Assembly (NCBI GenBank): GCA_041686315.1
Contig: JAWLEC010000051.1
Span: forward strand, 1-19,193
Length of the DNA stretch: 19,193 nucleotides
Reading direction: 5' to 3'
DNA from: Sva-07 sp041686315
GTDB taxonomy: Bacteria; Actinomycetota; Acidimicrobiia; Acidimicrobiales; Ilumatobacteraceae
The translations under genes and the position numbers were made by a program. The notes below the pieces were generated by a model. That model did no database searches. It was not told where the DNA came from and saw only the letters and a program-made list of their open reading frames with translations. Position 1 is the stretch's first letter. Each line of letters begins with the position of its first letter. Positions 1 to 7,917 of this stretch are shown piece after piece.

Positions 1-336
1 CTGTCGAATGCGTTCACAGATCTCAACCTCACCGACATGGAGACCTGCTACAAGGCGTTCCGGCGGGAAGTGATCCAGTCCATCGAACTGGAGGAGGACC
101 GGTTCGGTTTCGAACCCGAGATCACGGCCAAGATCGCCCGCCGGCGGCTGCGCATCTACGAGGTCGGCATCTCCTACAGCGGCCGCACCTACGACGAGGG
201 CAAGAAGATCGGCTGGCGCGACGGCGTGCGCGCCGTCGTCTGCATCGTGAAGTACTCGTCGCTCAACCCCCGCCGATCGGACGAAGCCCGTCGATCACCC
301 CGGGATCCGCCCAGAACCGGATCGAACCGACCGTGA
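1..336 (+). CDS. Glycosyltransferase family 2 (polyprenyl-phosphate sugar transferase type), C-terminal part
   Basis: This is the 3' end of a gene that begins outside the window. Frame 1 is open from base 1 to a TGA at 334-336 and gives 111 residues. The segments TDMETCYKAFRREV, RFGFEPEITAK, IYEVGISYSGRTYDEGKKI and GWRDGVRA match the conserved C-terminal part of the catalytic domain of GT2 enzymes related to dolichol-phosphate mannose/glucose synthases. Those enzymes move a sugar from a nucleotide donor to a polyprenyl phosphate on the inner face of the membrane. The N-terminal nucleotide-binding half is outside the window, so donor and acceptor are unknown. The last 25 or so residues are polar, Arg/Pro-rich and probably disordered. 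They are encoded in DNA that also encodes the end of the convergent membrane protein. The Met at base 37 is internal, not a start, because conserved sequence precedes it. Confidence 0.85.
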   Translation: MSNAFTDLNLTDMETCYKAFRREVIQSIELEEDRFGFEPEITAKIARRRLRIYEVGISYSGRTYDEGKKIGWRDGVRAVVCIVKYSSLNPRRSDEARRSPRDPPRTGSNRP

Positions 337-1669
337 ACGAGCCGTCCCACCGCTGCTCCACCGCGGCACGCTGCGCAGAGTTCAGCCCGATCACCGCCAC
401 CATCAGATCACAGTCGTCGGTGTCGCCGATGCCGGTCACGAGCCACACCGGATCGGTGTAGACCCCCAGGGGTTCGGCCTGCCATCCGCACGGCTGCAGC
501 CCCATCGCCTGGGCCTCGGCGACGACGGCGGCGGCATCACGGATGCTGGGGCCCGGAGCTCGGACCACGTCGAGTGCGGGGGGAAACAGCATGGCCACCG
601 CCACGACGCCGGCGGCTCCCCCGGCCACGTGACCGGCCCGACGATCGGGCACTGCAGCGGCGATCGTCGCCACCCCTCGTCCGGCGAGATGAGCCAGGAC
701 GGGCGTGAGGCTGATGAAGAACCGCGGATAGAGGTCGGCCGGACGGATCACCTGCCACAGCAGCAGCAGAACCGTCACGAACACACCGCCTGCCGCGGCC
801 ACGCCCACCAGGTGACGCCGCGACCGCGCCGCCACCGCCACCGCGCCGATCACCGTCAGGGAACCGACCACGATCACCGCCGGCCACTCGAAGCCCACCA
901 GCGATCGCAGCGTGGTCTCGGCGAACCAGTCGCGGTAGGCCGACCCGCGCAGTTCGGCGTTGCGGCGAGCGTCGTCGAGCAGGGGCAGCTGGATCAGCAG
1001 CGCCAGACCGGCCGATGCGGCCCAGGTCGCCAGGTGAGCGCGCCGCGACCTGCCCATCGCCAGCGTGGCGGCGGCGAACATCAGGATCGTGACCGCCGAG
1101 TACGAGTGGGTCGTGACGGCGACGACCATCGCCGCTGCCTGGATCACCATCCACCGCCGACGGGGATCGGTCCACGATCGCTGCAGGGCGATGCCTGCGA
1201 TCAGGACCGCCAGTGTGGCGAGGGCGTACCCGCGCAGCAGGCGCACCTGCCCGATGAAGATCGGGTTGAACAGCAGCACCAGACCGGCCGTTGCACCGGC
1301 GACCGCACCGACGCGACGGGTCGTGTATCCGGCGATGATGCCGACCGATGCCGCACCGGCGGCCACGGGGAACAGACGTTGTGCCGTCTCGCCGACGAAC
1401 CCCAGCCGCCAGGCGACCGCCTGGACGGCCGAGAACATCTGGTGGTTGTTGAAGATCACCTGGGTGGTCAGGGCATCGCGGAGCGACCCACCGTTGACGA
1501 AGAACAGGTAGGTGACCCCCTCGTCGTAGTCGAAGCTGCGGCCGATGCCGACTGCGGCGAATGCGAACGCCACCAGGCCGAGACCGGCCCCCAGCACGAC
1601 GGCCACGCTGGTGCGCCACCGCGCCGCGGCGCGTGGCATCGCGGACTGGTCGGCGTCGGTGACCGTCAT
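263..1669 (-). CDS. Multi-pass membrane protein, GT39/ArnT-like glycosyltransferase candidate
   Basis: A 468-residue protein with about ten or more hydrophobic segments. After the first membrane helix (about residues 21-43) comes a DYDE motif (47-50), then NNHQ (74-77) and RLLRGYAL (143-150). This is the pattern of GT-C fold glycosyltransferases of the PMT_2/ArnT kind, which use polyprenyl-phosphate sugars as donors on the outer membrane face; the acidic pair in the first extracytoplasmic loop is usually catalytic. The C-terminal 90 residues form a soluble domain ending in FWADPGVIDGLRPIGGG. The ATG at 1669 was chosen because it overlaps the stop of the preceding gene as ATGA; longer readings of the frame run through the middle of that gene. 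Co-translation with the PAP2-like protein and the facing GT2 gene fit a lipid-linked sugar role. The substrate cannot be told, and the family call rests on motifs and topology only. Confidence 0.72.
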   Translation of the reverse strand: MTVTDADQSAMPRAAARWRTSVAVVLGAGLGLVAFAFAAVGIGRSFDYDEGVTYLFFVNGGSLRDALTTQVIFNNHQMFSAVQAVAWRLGFVGETAQRLFPVAAGAASVGIIAGYTTRRVGAVAGATAGLVLLFNPIFIGQVRLLRGYALATLAVLIAGIALQRSWTDPRRRWMVIQAAAMVVAVTTHSYSAVTILMFAAATLAMGRSRRAHLATWAASAGLALLIQLPLLDDARRNAELRGSAYRDWFAETTLRSLVGFEWPAVIVVGSLTVIGAVAVAARSRRHLVGVAAAGGVFVTVLLLLWQVIRPADLYPRFFISLTPVLAHLAGRGVATIAAAVPDRRAGHVAGGAAGVVAVAMLFPPALDVVRAPGPSIRDAAAVVAEAQAMGLQPCGWQAEPLGVYTDPVWLVTGIGDTDDCDLMVAVIGLNSAQRAAVEQRWDGSFTVGSIRFWADPGVIDGLRPIGGG

Positions 1670-2520
1670 TCGACCGGATCCGGTGTCGCGACGGTCGCCT
1701 CGTCGATCGCCCGGACATCCACTGGCGCCGACGAACGCCATGCGGTCACGATCCCGCGACCGAACGTGTCCAGCGACAGAGCGACACCCAGGAGTGCGAC
1801 GGCGACGACGCCGTCGAGCCACCAGTGGTGTCCGGTGGCGCCCACCACCAGCACTGTCACCACGAGGTGCCCCACACCGGTCCACCGCCACCACCGGGTG
1901 GTCGCAGCAAGCATCCCGAACGCGATCACCGCCGCCCACCCGACGTGCAGCGACGGCATGGCGGCGAACTGCGCCGACACGCCGGTTCCGACCGGCCCGT
2001 ACACCGACATGCCGTGCACGTCGGACAGGTCGATGTAGCCGAGGTCGGTGAGGAACCGTGGTGGCGCCACCTTCACGAACCGGATGAACAGGGAGAACGC
2101 CGTCAGCATCGCCAGTGCGTTGCGCCATCGCGGATAGACGTCACGATGGAAGGCGAACATCCAGACCAGGAACGCCACGATGCCCGGAACGTGTGCGGCG
2201 CCGTAGTAGGCGGTCGCCGTCCAGCCCAGCCAGCCGTGGTCGAGGACGAAGTGCTGCAGGGTCAACTCGCTCGGCAGCCGCAACCAGTGCTGCACCGCCG
2301 CGATGTCACGAGCGCGTTCGATGGCGCCCTCGGCGTGCGTGAGCGGCAGGCTCTTGGCCATCCGCCACACCGAGTACAGCGACGCCACGACGGCGAACTC
2401 GGTGGCCGCAGGCATCACCACCTCGCCCGCGCCGGTGGGCCGGGCCCGGCGCAGGACGAACGCGACGAGACCCGAGACGATTGCGGCGACCGCCGCCTGG
2501 GTCGCCGTCGGCCACCTCAA
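1666..2520 (-). CDS. PAP2-superfamily membrane protein (inositolphosphotransferase Aur1/Ipt1-like)
   Basis: A 284-residue multi-pass membrane protein. It carries the three-part PAP2 active site in the variant form of the PAP2_3 (Aur1/Ipt1-like) group: VAPPRF at 151-156, MPSLHVGW at 188-195 with catalytic His192, and TGHHWWLDG at 229-237 with His232 and Asp236. Such enzymes hydrolyse or transfer phosphate-linked head groups of lipids at the outer membrane face. The frame begins with TTG at 2520, which keeps the first membrane helix; the next candidates are GTG/ATG codons about 34-36 residues further in, which would remove it. Only a weak GGAAAG precedes the TTG, so the start is uncertain. The gene begins 18 bases after the nuoN stop and its end overlaps the next gene by four bases. 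It may be a lipid phosphatase or a phosphotransferase; the sequence does not decide. Confidence 0.8.
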   Translation of the reverse strand: MRWPTATQAAVAAIVSGLVAFVLRRARPTGAGEVVMPAATEFAVVASLYSVWRMAKSLPLTHAEGAIERARDIAAVQHWLRLPSELTLQHFVLDHGWLGWTATAYYGAAHVPGIVAFLVWMFAFHRDVYPRWRNALAMLTAFSLFIRFVKVAPPRFLTDLGYIDLSDVHGMSVYGPVGTGVSAQFAAMPSLHVGWAAVIAFGMLAATTRWWRWTGVGHLVVTVLVVGATGHHWWLDGVVAVALLGVALSLDTFGRGIVTAWRSSAPVDVRAIDEATVATPDPVE

Positions 2521-2538
2521 GCCGCCCAGCTTTCCAGA

Positions 2539-4056
2539 TCAGCGGGCGTAGGCGGTGACGGTGTCGGCCGCGTCGATGAGCCAGCCGGGCACGACACCGA
2601 CGAACAGCGTGAACGCCACCGCAGCGGTGATGGCCAGTCCGGCGCTGAACGGCACGGCCAGGTCGGCCCCGTCGTCGTCGACGTCACCGAGCCACATGCT
2701 CACCATGATCCGCAGGTAGATGAACGCGGCCACGACGGCCGTGACCATCGCGATCACGGCGATGGCGTAGCTGTCGACCTCGACCGCCGCCTGGATCACG
2801 CCGAACTTGGCGATGAACCCGCTGGTGAACGGCACACCGGCCTGGGCGAGCAGGAACACCGTGAACGCCAGCGCCAGCGCGGGCCGGCGCTTCGCCAGCC
2901 CGTCGAACGCGGAGAGCGTCGTGTCGCCCCGGGAACCGCGCGACACGATGGTGACGACGCCGAACGAGCCGATCACCAGCACGGCGTAGAGCACCAGGTA
3001 CAGCACGACCGACGGCATGCCGGGGCCGGCGTCGGCCTCGCCCGCCTGGTGTGCTGCGGCCTCCACGCCCACCAGGATGAAGCCGGCGTGGCTGATCGAG
3101 GAGTACGCCAGCATGCGCTTCACGTTGGTCTGCACCACGGCCAGGAACGAGCCGACGACGAGTGACAGCAGCGCCAACGCCCAGATCGCGGGACGCCAGT
3201 CGTCGCGGTAGAACGGCAGTGCGATCACGAACACGCGCAGCATCGCCGCGAAGGCGGCCGCTTTGCCTGCCGAGGCCATGAACGCCGTGACCGGCGACGG
3301 CGCACCCTGGTAGACGTCGGGCGCCCACAGGTGGAAGGGCACCGCCGCCACCTTGAACCCGAGTCCCACCAGCAACATGGCGATGCCGGCGAGCGCCAGT
3401 GTGTCCGGGCTCGACACGTCGGCTGCCGACTGCAGCGCCGTCACCATCTCGGTGATGTTGGTCGAGCCGGTGGCGCCGTAGACGAGGGCGATGCCGTACA
3501 GGAAGAACGCCGACGAGAACCCGCCGAGCACGAAGTACTTGATGCCCGACTCGGCGCTCTCGCTGCTGCGACGGTTGCTGGCGGCCAGCACGTAGAGCGC
3601 GAGCGACAGCGTCTCGAGCCCGAGGAACAGCACGATGAGATCGTTGGCCGACGACATGACGATGCCGCCGATCGCAGCCACGAGGTACAGGGCGTAGATC
3701 TCGGGCCCGTCGTTGGGCGTGTCACGGAGGTACTCGTCGGTCAGCAGAGACACGAGCAGCACGGCCGCACTGATCGTGATGGTCATGAACATCGCGAACG
3801 TGTCGAACGCGAGTGCGCCGCCGACCAGGGTGGTGGCCCCGTTGTCGGTGATGTCGTCCCACTGCACCATCGCCAGTGCGCCGGCGGCGCCGGCCGTGGT
3901 GGCGGCGACGAAGGCGTACAGGCCCTTCGGCCACGGCGGCGTGAGCGCTCCGAGCAGCATCAGGCCGAGCGCGCCGCCCAGCAACGTGAGCAGGGGCGAG
4001 AGGGCGAACCAGCCGACCTCGGGGCCGACGAAGGTGTCGAACTGCTGCAGCATCAT
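2539..4056 (-). CDS. nuoN: NADH-quinone oxidoreductase subunit N
   Basis: A 505-residue antiporter-like subunit of the membrane arm of complex I and one of its three large proton channels. Hydrophobic segments fill the length, as expected for the family (about 480-530 residues). The channel residues are visible: Glu148 in FLGLETLSLALYVLAAS, Lys235 in GLGFKVAAVPFHLWAPDVYQ, and a further Lys at 265 in the ASAGKAAAF helix. The gene starts with two consecutive ATG codons; the first, at 4056, overlaps the nuoM stop as ATGA and the second makes a TGATG junction. It is the last nuo gene, and only 18 bases separate it from the PAP2-like gene with no terminator-like hairpin between them. Confidence 0.96.
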   Translation of the reverse strand: MMLQQFDTFVGPEVGWFALSPLLTLLGGALGLMLLGALTPPWPKGLYAFVAATTAGAAGALAMVQWDDITDNGATTLVGGALAFDTFAMFMTITISAAVLLVSLLTDEYLRDTPNDGPEIYALYLVAAIGGIVMSSANDLIVLFLGLETLSLALYVLAASNRRSSESAESGIKYFVLGGFSSAFFLYGIALVYGATGSTNITEMVTALQSAADVSSPDTLALAGIAMLLVGLGFKVAAVPFHLWAPDVYQGAPSPVTAFMASAGKAAAFAAMLRVFVIALPFYRDDWRPAIWALALLSLVVGSFLAVVQTNVKRMLAYSSISHAGFILVGVEAAAHQAGEADAGPGMPSVVLYLVLYAVLVIGSFGVVTIVSRGSRGDTTLSAFDGLAKRRPALALAFTVFLLAQAGVPFTSGFIAKFGVIQAAVEVDSYAIAVIAMVTAVVAAFIYLRIMVSMWLGDVDDDGADLAVPFSAGLAITAAVAFTLFVGVVPGWLIDAADTVTAYAR

Positions 4057-5624
4057 TCGTCCTCTTCCTCGCCATGTGCACCGATCACGATCGACGGTTC
4101 GGGCTCGACGTAGTCGGTGTGTTCCTCCACGTGGCTGATCAGGACGTCGATGCTCGGCTCGATCCGGTCGAGGACCGGCTTCGGATAGACGCCCATGAAC
4201 ACGATCAGGCCCAGGAACGGCAGCAGCGTGAGTGCTTCCTTCCAGCGCAGCTCGGGGAAGTCCTTGTTGTCGTCGTCGGGCTCACCGTGGAAGACGCGCT
4301 GGTAGGCCCACAGCAGGTACAGCGCGGCGAGGATCACGCCGGCCGCGGCCACCACGGTCCACCAGCGGGCGGTGAGGAACGACCCGGTGAGGATCAGGAA
4401 CTCCCCGATGAAGCCGTTGAGACCCGGCACGCCGATCGAGCTGAGCATCACCACCATGAAGCCGGCGGCGAAGATCGGGGCCACCTTCTGGATGCCGTTG
4501 AGCTCGGCGATCTGGCGGGTCTTGCGCCGCTCGTAGATCCAGCCGACGAACAGGAACAGCGCACCGGTCGAGACGCCGTGGTTGACCATCTGGATCACGC
4601 TGCCCGACATCGACTGGGTGGTGAACGCGAACGTGCCCAGCACGATGAAGCCGAGGTGCGCCACCGAGGAGTAGGCGACGAGCCGCTTCAGGTCCTTCTG
4701 CATCGTGGCGGCGATGGCGCCGTAGATGATGCCCACCACGGCGAGGGTGAGCCACAACGACCGGCTCCAGTACGACGCCTCGGGGAACAGGTACAGCCCG
4801 AATCGCAGCAGGCCGTAGGTGCCGAGCTTCAGCATCACCCCGGCGAGCACCACCGAACCGGCCGTCGGGGCCTGGGTGTGGGCGTCGGGCAACCACGTGT
4901 GCAACGGGAAGATCGGCACCTTCACGGCGAACGCGATCGCGAACGCGAAGAACAGCCATCGACCGGTGGAGGCGGCGAAGTCGGCCCCCTCGGCGATCTC
5001 GACGAGGTCGAAGGTGACGCGGCCGAGGTCGTCGCTGGCGATGGCGACCGTGGCGATGAGGCCGACCAGCATGAATGCCGATCCGAGCATGGTGTACAGG
5101 AAGAACTTCGTGGCGGCGTAGACCCGGTTCTCGTAGCCCCAGCCACCGATGAGGAAGTACATCGGCACGAGCACGATCTCGAAGAAGATGAAGAACACGA
5201 ACAGGTCGAGGCTGAGGAAGCTTCCCATCACGCCCGCCTGCAGCATCAGCATCCACGCCAGGTACGGCTTCTCGTCGTGGTGCGGGTCGATTCCGGCGAT
5301 GACGATCGGGAACAGGATCCCCGTCAGCACGACCAGGAACAGCGAGATGCCGTCGACACCCAGGTGCCAGGAGATTCCCCACGGCTCGATCCAGGTGTGC
5401 TTCGACACGAACTGGAAGCCCGCCTCGCCCGTCTCGAACGATGCCATCAACCAGATCGACATCGCCGCCGTGGCGACCGCCGAGATCAGCGCGATCAGCT
5501 TCGGCGTCTCGGGACGTGACGTCGGAGACAGTGCCACCAGCGCGGCCCCGACGATCGGCACGAGCACGAGCGCAGTGAGGATCGGGAAGGCGGCGGACGC
5601 CGCTCCGGCTTCGGCGGCCAACAT
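4053..5624 (-). CDS. nuoM: NADH-quinone oxidoreductase subunit M
   Basis: A 523-residue proton-channel subunit in the middle of the complex I membrane arm. Conserved features seen are Glu149 in FFEIVLVPMYFLIGGWG, Lys235 in AVKVPIFPLHTWLPDAHTQ, the following APTAGSVVLAGVMLKLGTYG with Lys266, and YSSVAHLGF further on. The C-terminus ends in an acidic, His-containing tail (about residues 495-523), which is probably cytoplasmic. Two starts are possible: ATG at 5624, giving a one-base TGATG overlap with the nuoL stop, or GTG at 5627, giving a four-base overlap and one extra residue. I chose ATG. Length is close to the family norm of about 500-530. Confidence 0.96.
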   Translation of the reverse strand: MLAAEAGAASAAFPILTALVLVPIVGAALVALSPTSRPETPKLIALISAVATAAMSIWLMASFETGEAGFQFVSKHTWIEPWGISWHLGVDGISLFLVVLTGILFPIVIAGIDPHHDEKPYLAWMLMLQAGVMGSFLSLDLFVFFIFFEIVLVPMYFLIGGWGYENRVYAATKFFLYTMLGSAFMLVGLIATVAIASDDLGRVTFDLVEIAEGADFAASTGRWLFFAFAIAFAVKVPIFPLHTWLPDAHTQAPTAGSVVLAGVMLKLGTYGLLRFGLYLFPEASYWSRSLWLTLAVVGIIYGAIAATMQKDLKRLVAYSSVAHLGFIVLGTFAFTTQSMSGSVIQMVNHGVSTGALFLFVGWIYERRKTRQIAELNGIQKVAPIFAAGFMVVMLSSIGVPGLNGFIGEFLILTGSFLTARWWTVVAAAGVILAALYLLWAYQRVFHGEPDDDNKDFPELRWKEALTLLPFLGLIVFMGVYPKPVLDRIEPSIDVLISHVEEHTDYVEPEPSIVIGAHGEEEDE

Positions 5625-7597
5625 CACAGGATCCCCCGAATCACCACGAACCAGCCGAGCAGCAGCACCACGCCGATGCCGATGATCCCTGCGTACTGAC
5701 GGACGTAGCCGGTCTGCGATCTGCTCGTGCCGGACGCCGTCTCCTTCACGGCGACGGCGACGCCGTTGACCGCACCGTCCACCACCTTCTGGTCGAACTC
5801 GGCGACGGCTTCGAATCCGTCACGGCCGGGATTGCCCATGAACCATGACACCGCCTGGTCGTAGTACCAGCCCTTGGCGAACAGCGTGGGCTCCCACGGC
5901 TGGATGCGCTTCTTCAGGTACACCGTCCAGGCGAGTGCCAGGCCGGCGAGTGCGGCCGCGACGGCGATCACGATGAGCAGCACCTTGTTGTCGTACGCCC
6001 AGGTGCCGGTGATCTCGGCTTCGCCGAACTCGACCACCGGGTGCAGCCACTCCTCGAGCTTGTACTGGGTGCCGCTGGGGATGCCCAACACGTTCGGCAG
6101 GTTGATGATGCCGCCGACGGCGGCGAGGCCGGCCAGCACCACGAGCGGGATCCACATCACCGGCGGCGACTCGTGCGGCTTGAACTCGCCGTGTGCGTCG
6201 TGGGTCTCCACGGGTTCCTCGCCCTCGGCGACCTCGGGCGCCTCGTCCTCGTTGGCGTGGCTCGTCCACGTGGCCTCGCCGAAGAACACCATGATCACCT
6301 GGCGGGTCATGTAGAACGCCGTCAGCACGGCCGTGACGATGCCCACCACGTAGAGCGGCACGCTCTCGGCCATCGCGAAGAGCAGGATCTCGTCCTTCGA
6401 CCAGAAACCGGAGAACGGCGGCACGCCGGCGATCGCCAGCCAACCGACGATGAACGTGGCGGCCGTGATCGGCATGAACGCCCGGAGCGCACCCATCTTG
6501 CGCATGTCCTGCTCGTCGTGCATGCCGTGGATCACCGAACCGGCACCGAGGAACAGCAACGCCTTGAACGCCGCATGGGTGACCATGTGGAAGATCGCGG
6601 CCACGTAGGCACCGGTGCCCACCGCCAGCACCATGTAGCCGATCTGCGACACGGTGGAGTAGGCGAGCACCTTCTTGATGTCGTTCTGGGCGAGGGCGAT
6701 CGTGGCGGCGAAGAGTGCCGTGATCGCACCGACCCAGGCGATCGTGGTCGGCACCCAGTCGTAGGACGCGACGATCACGGGATTGACGCGGGTGAGCAGG
6801 AACACGCCGCCGGTCACCATCGTGGCCGCATGGATCAGCGCCGAAACGGGCGTCGGGCCCTCCATCGCGTCGGGGAGCCACAGGTACAGCGGGATCTGGG
6901 CGCTCTTGCCGGCCGCACCGAGCAGCAGCAGCAGCGTGATGCCCGACGCCGTCGACGCCGCCAGCGATCCCGCCTCGGCGGCCTCGTTGAGCACCGGGTA
7001 CGACAGCGACCCGACGGACTCGAACGCCAGGAACATCGCCAGCATCACACCGAAGTCGCCGACCCGGTTGGTGACGAACGCCTTCTTGCCGGCGGTGGCC
7101 GCCGAGTCGCGGGTGTGCCAGAACGAGATGAGCAGGTACGAACAGGTGCCCACGCCCTCCCAACCGAGGAAGGTCACCAGCAGGTTCTCGCCCAGCACGA
7201 GCAGGGTCATCGAGAACACGAACAGGTTCAGGTACATGAAGAACTTGGAGAACTTCGGGTCGCCGTGCATGTAGCCGACGGCGAAGAGGTGGATCAGCCC
7301 ACCGATCCCGGTGACGAACAGACACATCAGGATCGACAGCGGATCGGCCAGGAACGCGAGATCGACCTGCAGGCTGCCGACGGGCAGCCACGAGAACAAC
7401 GTCACCACCGTCTGGCGCTCGTCCTCGGGACGCGACAGCAGGTCGAGGTAGATCGCCACGGCCACCGCGAACGAGGCGAAGACCGCCGCCGTCGCCAGGT
7501 AGCCGGCCCTGGGGTCACCGAGCCGGCGACCGAACAGCAGGATGAGCGCGAATCCTGCGAGCGGGAAGGCAGGGATCAACCACACGAGATCGGCCAT
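5624..7597 (-). CDS. nuoL: NADH-quinone oxidoreductase subunit L
   Basis: A 657-residue distal proton-channel subunit of complex I, with the long lateral helix expected at its C-terminal end. Conserved parts include Glu147 in FLGWEGVGTCSYLLISFWH, Lys231 in AAGKSAQIPLYLWLPDAMEG, His256 in ALIHAATMV, KALLFLGAGSVIH around 345-357, and Lys401 in GFWSKDEI. Residues 441-478 form a very acidic, His-containing loop that I do not recognise from standard NuoL (613 residues in E. coli). The final hydrophobic segment (about 634-655) anchors the tail after the lateral helix. The ATG at 7597 lies 8 bases after the nuoK stop and is preceded by GAAGGG, which overlaps the end of nuoK and may serve as the ribosome binding site. 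Confidence 0.96.
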   Translation of the reverse strand: MADLVWLIPAFPLAGFALILLFGRRLGDPRAGYLATAAVFASFAVAVAIYLDLLSRPEDERQTVVTLFSWLPVGSLQVDLAFLADPLSILMCLFVTGIGGLIHLFAVGYMHGDPKFSKFFMYLNLFVFSMTLLVLGENLLVTFLGWEGVGTCSYLLISFWHTRDSAATAGKKAFVTNRVGDFGVMLAMFLAFESVGSLSYPVLNEAAEAGSLAASTASGITLLLLLGAAGKSAQIPLYLWLPDAMEGPTPVSALIHAATMVTGGVFLLTRVNPVIVASYDWVPTTIAWVGAITALFAATIALAQNDIKKVLAYSTVSQIGYMVLAVGTGAYVAAIFHMVTHAAFKALLFLGAGSVIHGMHDEQDMRKMGALRAFMPITAATFIVGWLAIAGVPPFSGFWSKDEILLFAMAESVPLYVVGIVTAVLTAFYMTRQVIMVFFGEATWTSHANEDEAPEVAEGEEPVETHDAHGEFKPHESPPVMWIPLVVLAGLAAVGGIINLPNVLGIPSGTQYKLEEWLHPVVEFGEAEITGTWAYDNKVLLIVIAVAAALAGLALAWTVYLKKRIQPWEPTLFAKGWYYDQAVSWFMGNPGRDGFEAVAEFDQKVVDGAVNGVAVAVKETASGTSRSQTGYVRQYAGIIGIGVVLLLGWFVVIRGIL

Positions 7598-7605
7598 GGC
7601 GACGT

Positions 7606-7917
7606 TCAGCCCTTCAGTTCTGCGAGGTCGTCGGCGGTGGCGCCCGGGCGGCGGCGCAGGATCGACACGATGATGCCCAGACCGACCACGACCTCCGCCG
7701 CGGCCACGACCATCACGAAGAACACCGCGGTCTGGCCGTTGATGTCACCGAGCTGCGTGGCGAGGGCCACGAAGGTGAGGTTGGCGGCGTTGAGCATCAG
7801 CTCGATGCACATGAACATCACCAGCGGGTTCCGGCGGATGAGCAGGCCGAACGCACCGATGCCGAACAGCATCGCCGCGAGCAGCAGGTACCAGGTGGGT
7901 TCGATGGCGGCGATCAC
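7606..7917 (-). CDS. nuoK: NADH-quinone oxidoreductase subunit K
   Basis: A 103-residue protein with three membrane helices, the usual NuoK size. The two buried glutamates that link the proton pathway between the quinone site and the antiporter-like subunits are present: Glu39 in FMCIELMLNAANL and Glu75 in VAAAEVVVGLGIIV. A short polar cytoplasmic tail (RRRPGATADDLAELKG) follows. The start is GTG at 7917, overlapping the nuoJ stop as GTGA, so translation is probably coupled. No other start gives a complete first helix. Confidence 0.96.
   Translation of the reverse strand: MIAAIEPTWYLLLAAMLFGIGAFGLLIRRNPLVMFMCIELMLNAANLTFVALATQLGDINGQTAVFFVMVVAAAEVVVGLGIIVSILRRRPGATADDLAELKG

Noticed and set aside
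37..336. A small complete gene starting at the Met at base 37
   Set aside because: Conserved GT2 sequence precedes this Met in the same open frame, so it is an internal residue of a truncated gene.
1825..3165. A 446-codon open frame on the plus strand across nuoN and the PAP2-like gene
   Set aside because: It spans two well-supported genes and their junction, and has a His/Arg-rich low-complexity product.
4074..5519. A 481-codon open frame on the plus strand opposite nuoM
   Set aside because: The same antisense composition artefact; nuoM carries the conserved residues.
5820..7391. A 523-codon minus-strand frame inside nuoL in another phase
   Set aside because: Arg/Pro/Gly-rich shadow product with no membrane segments; nuoL is certain.
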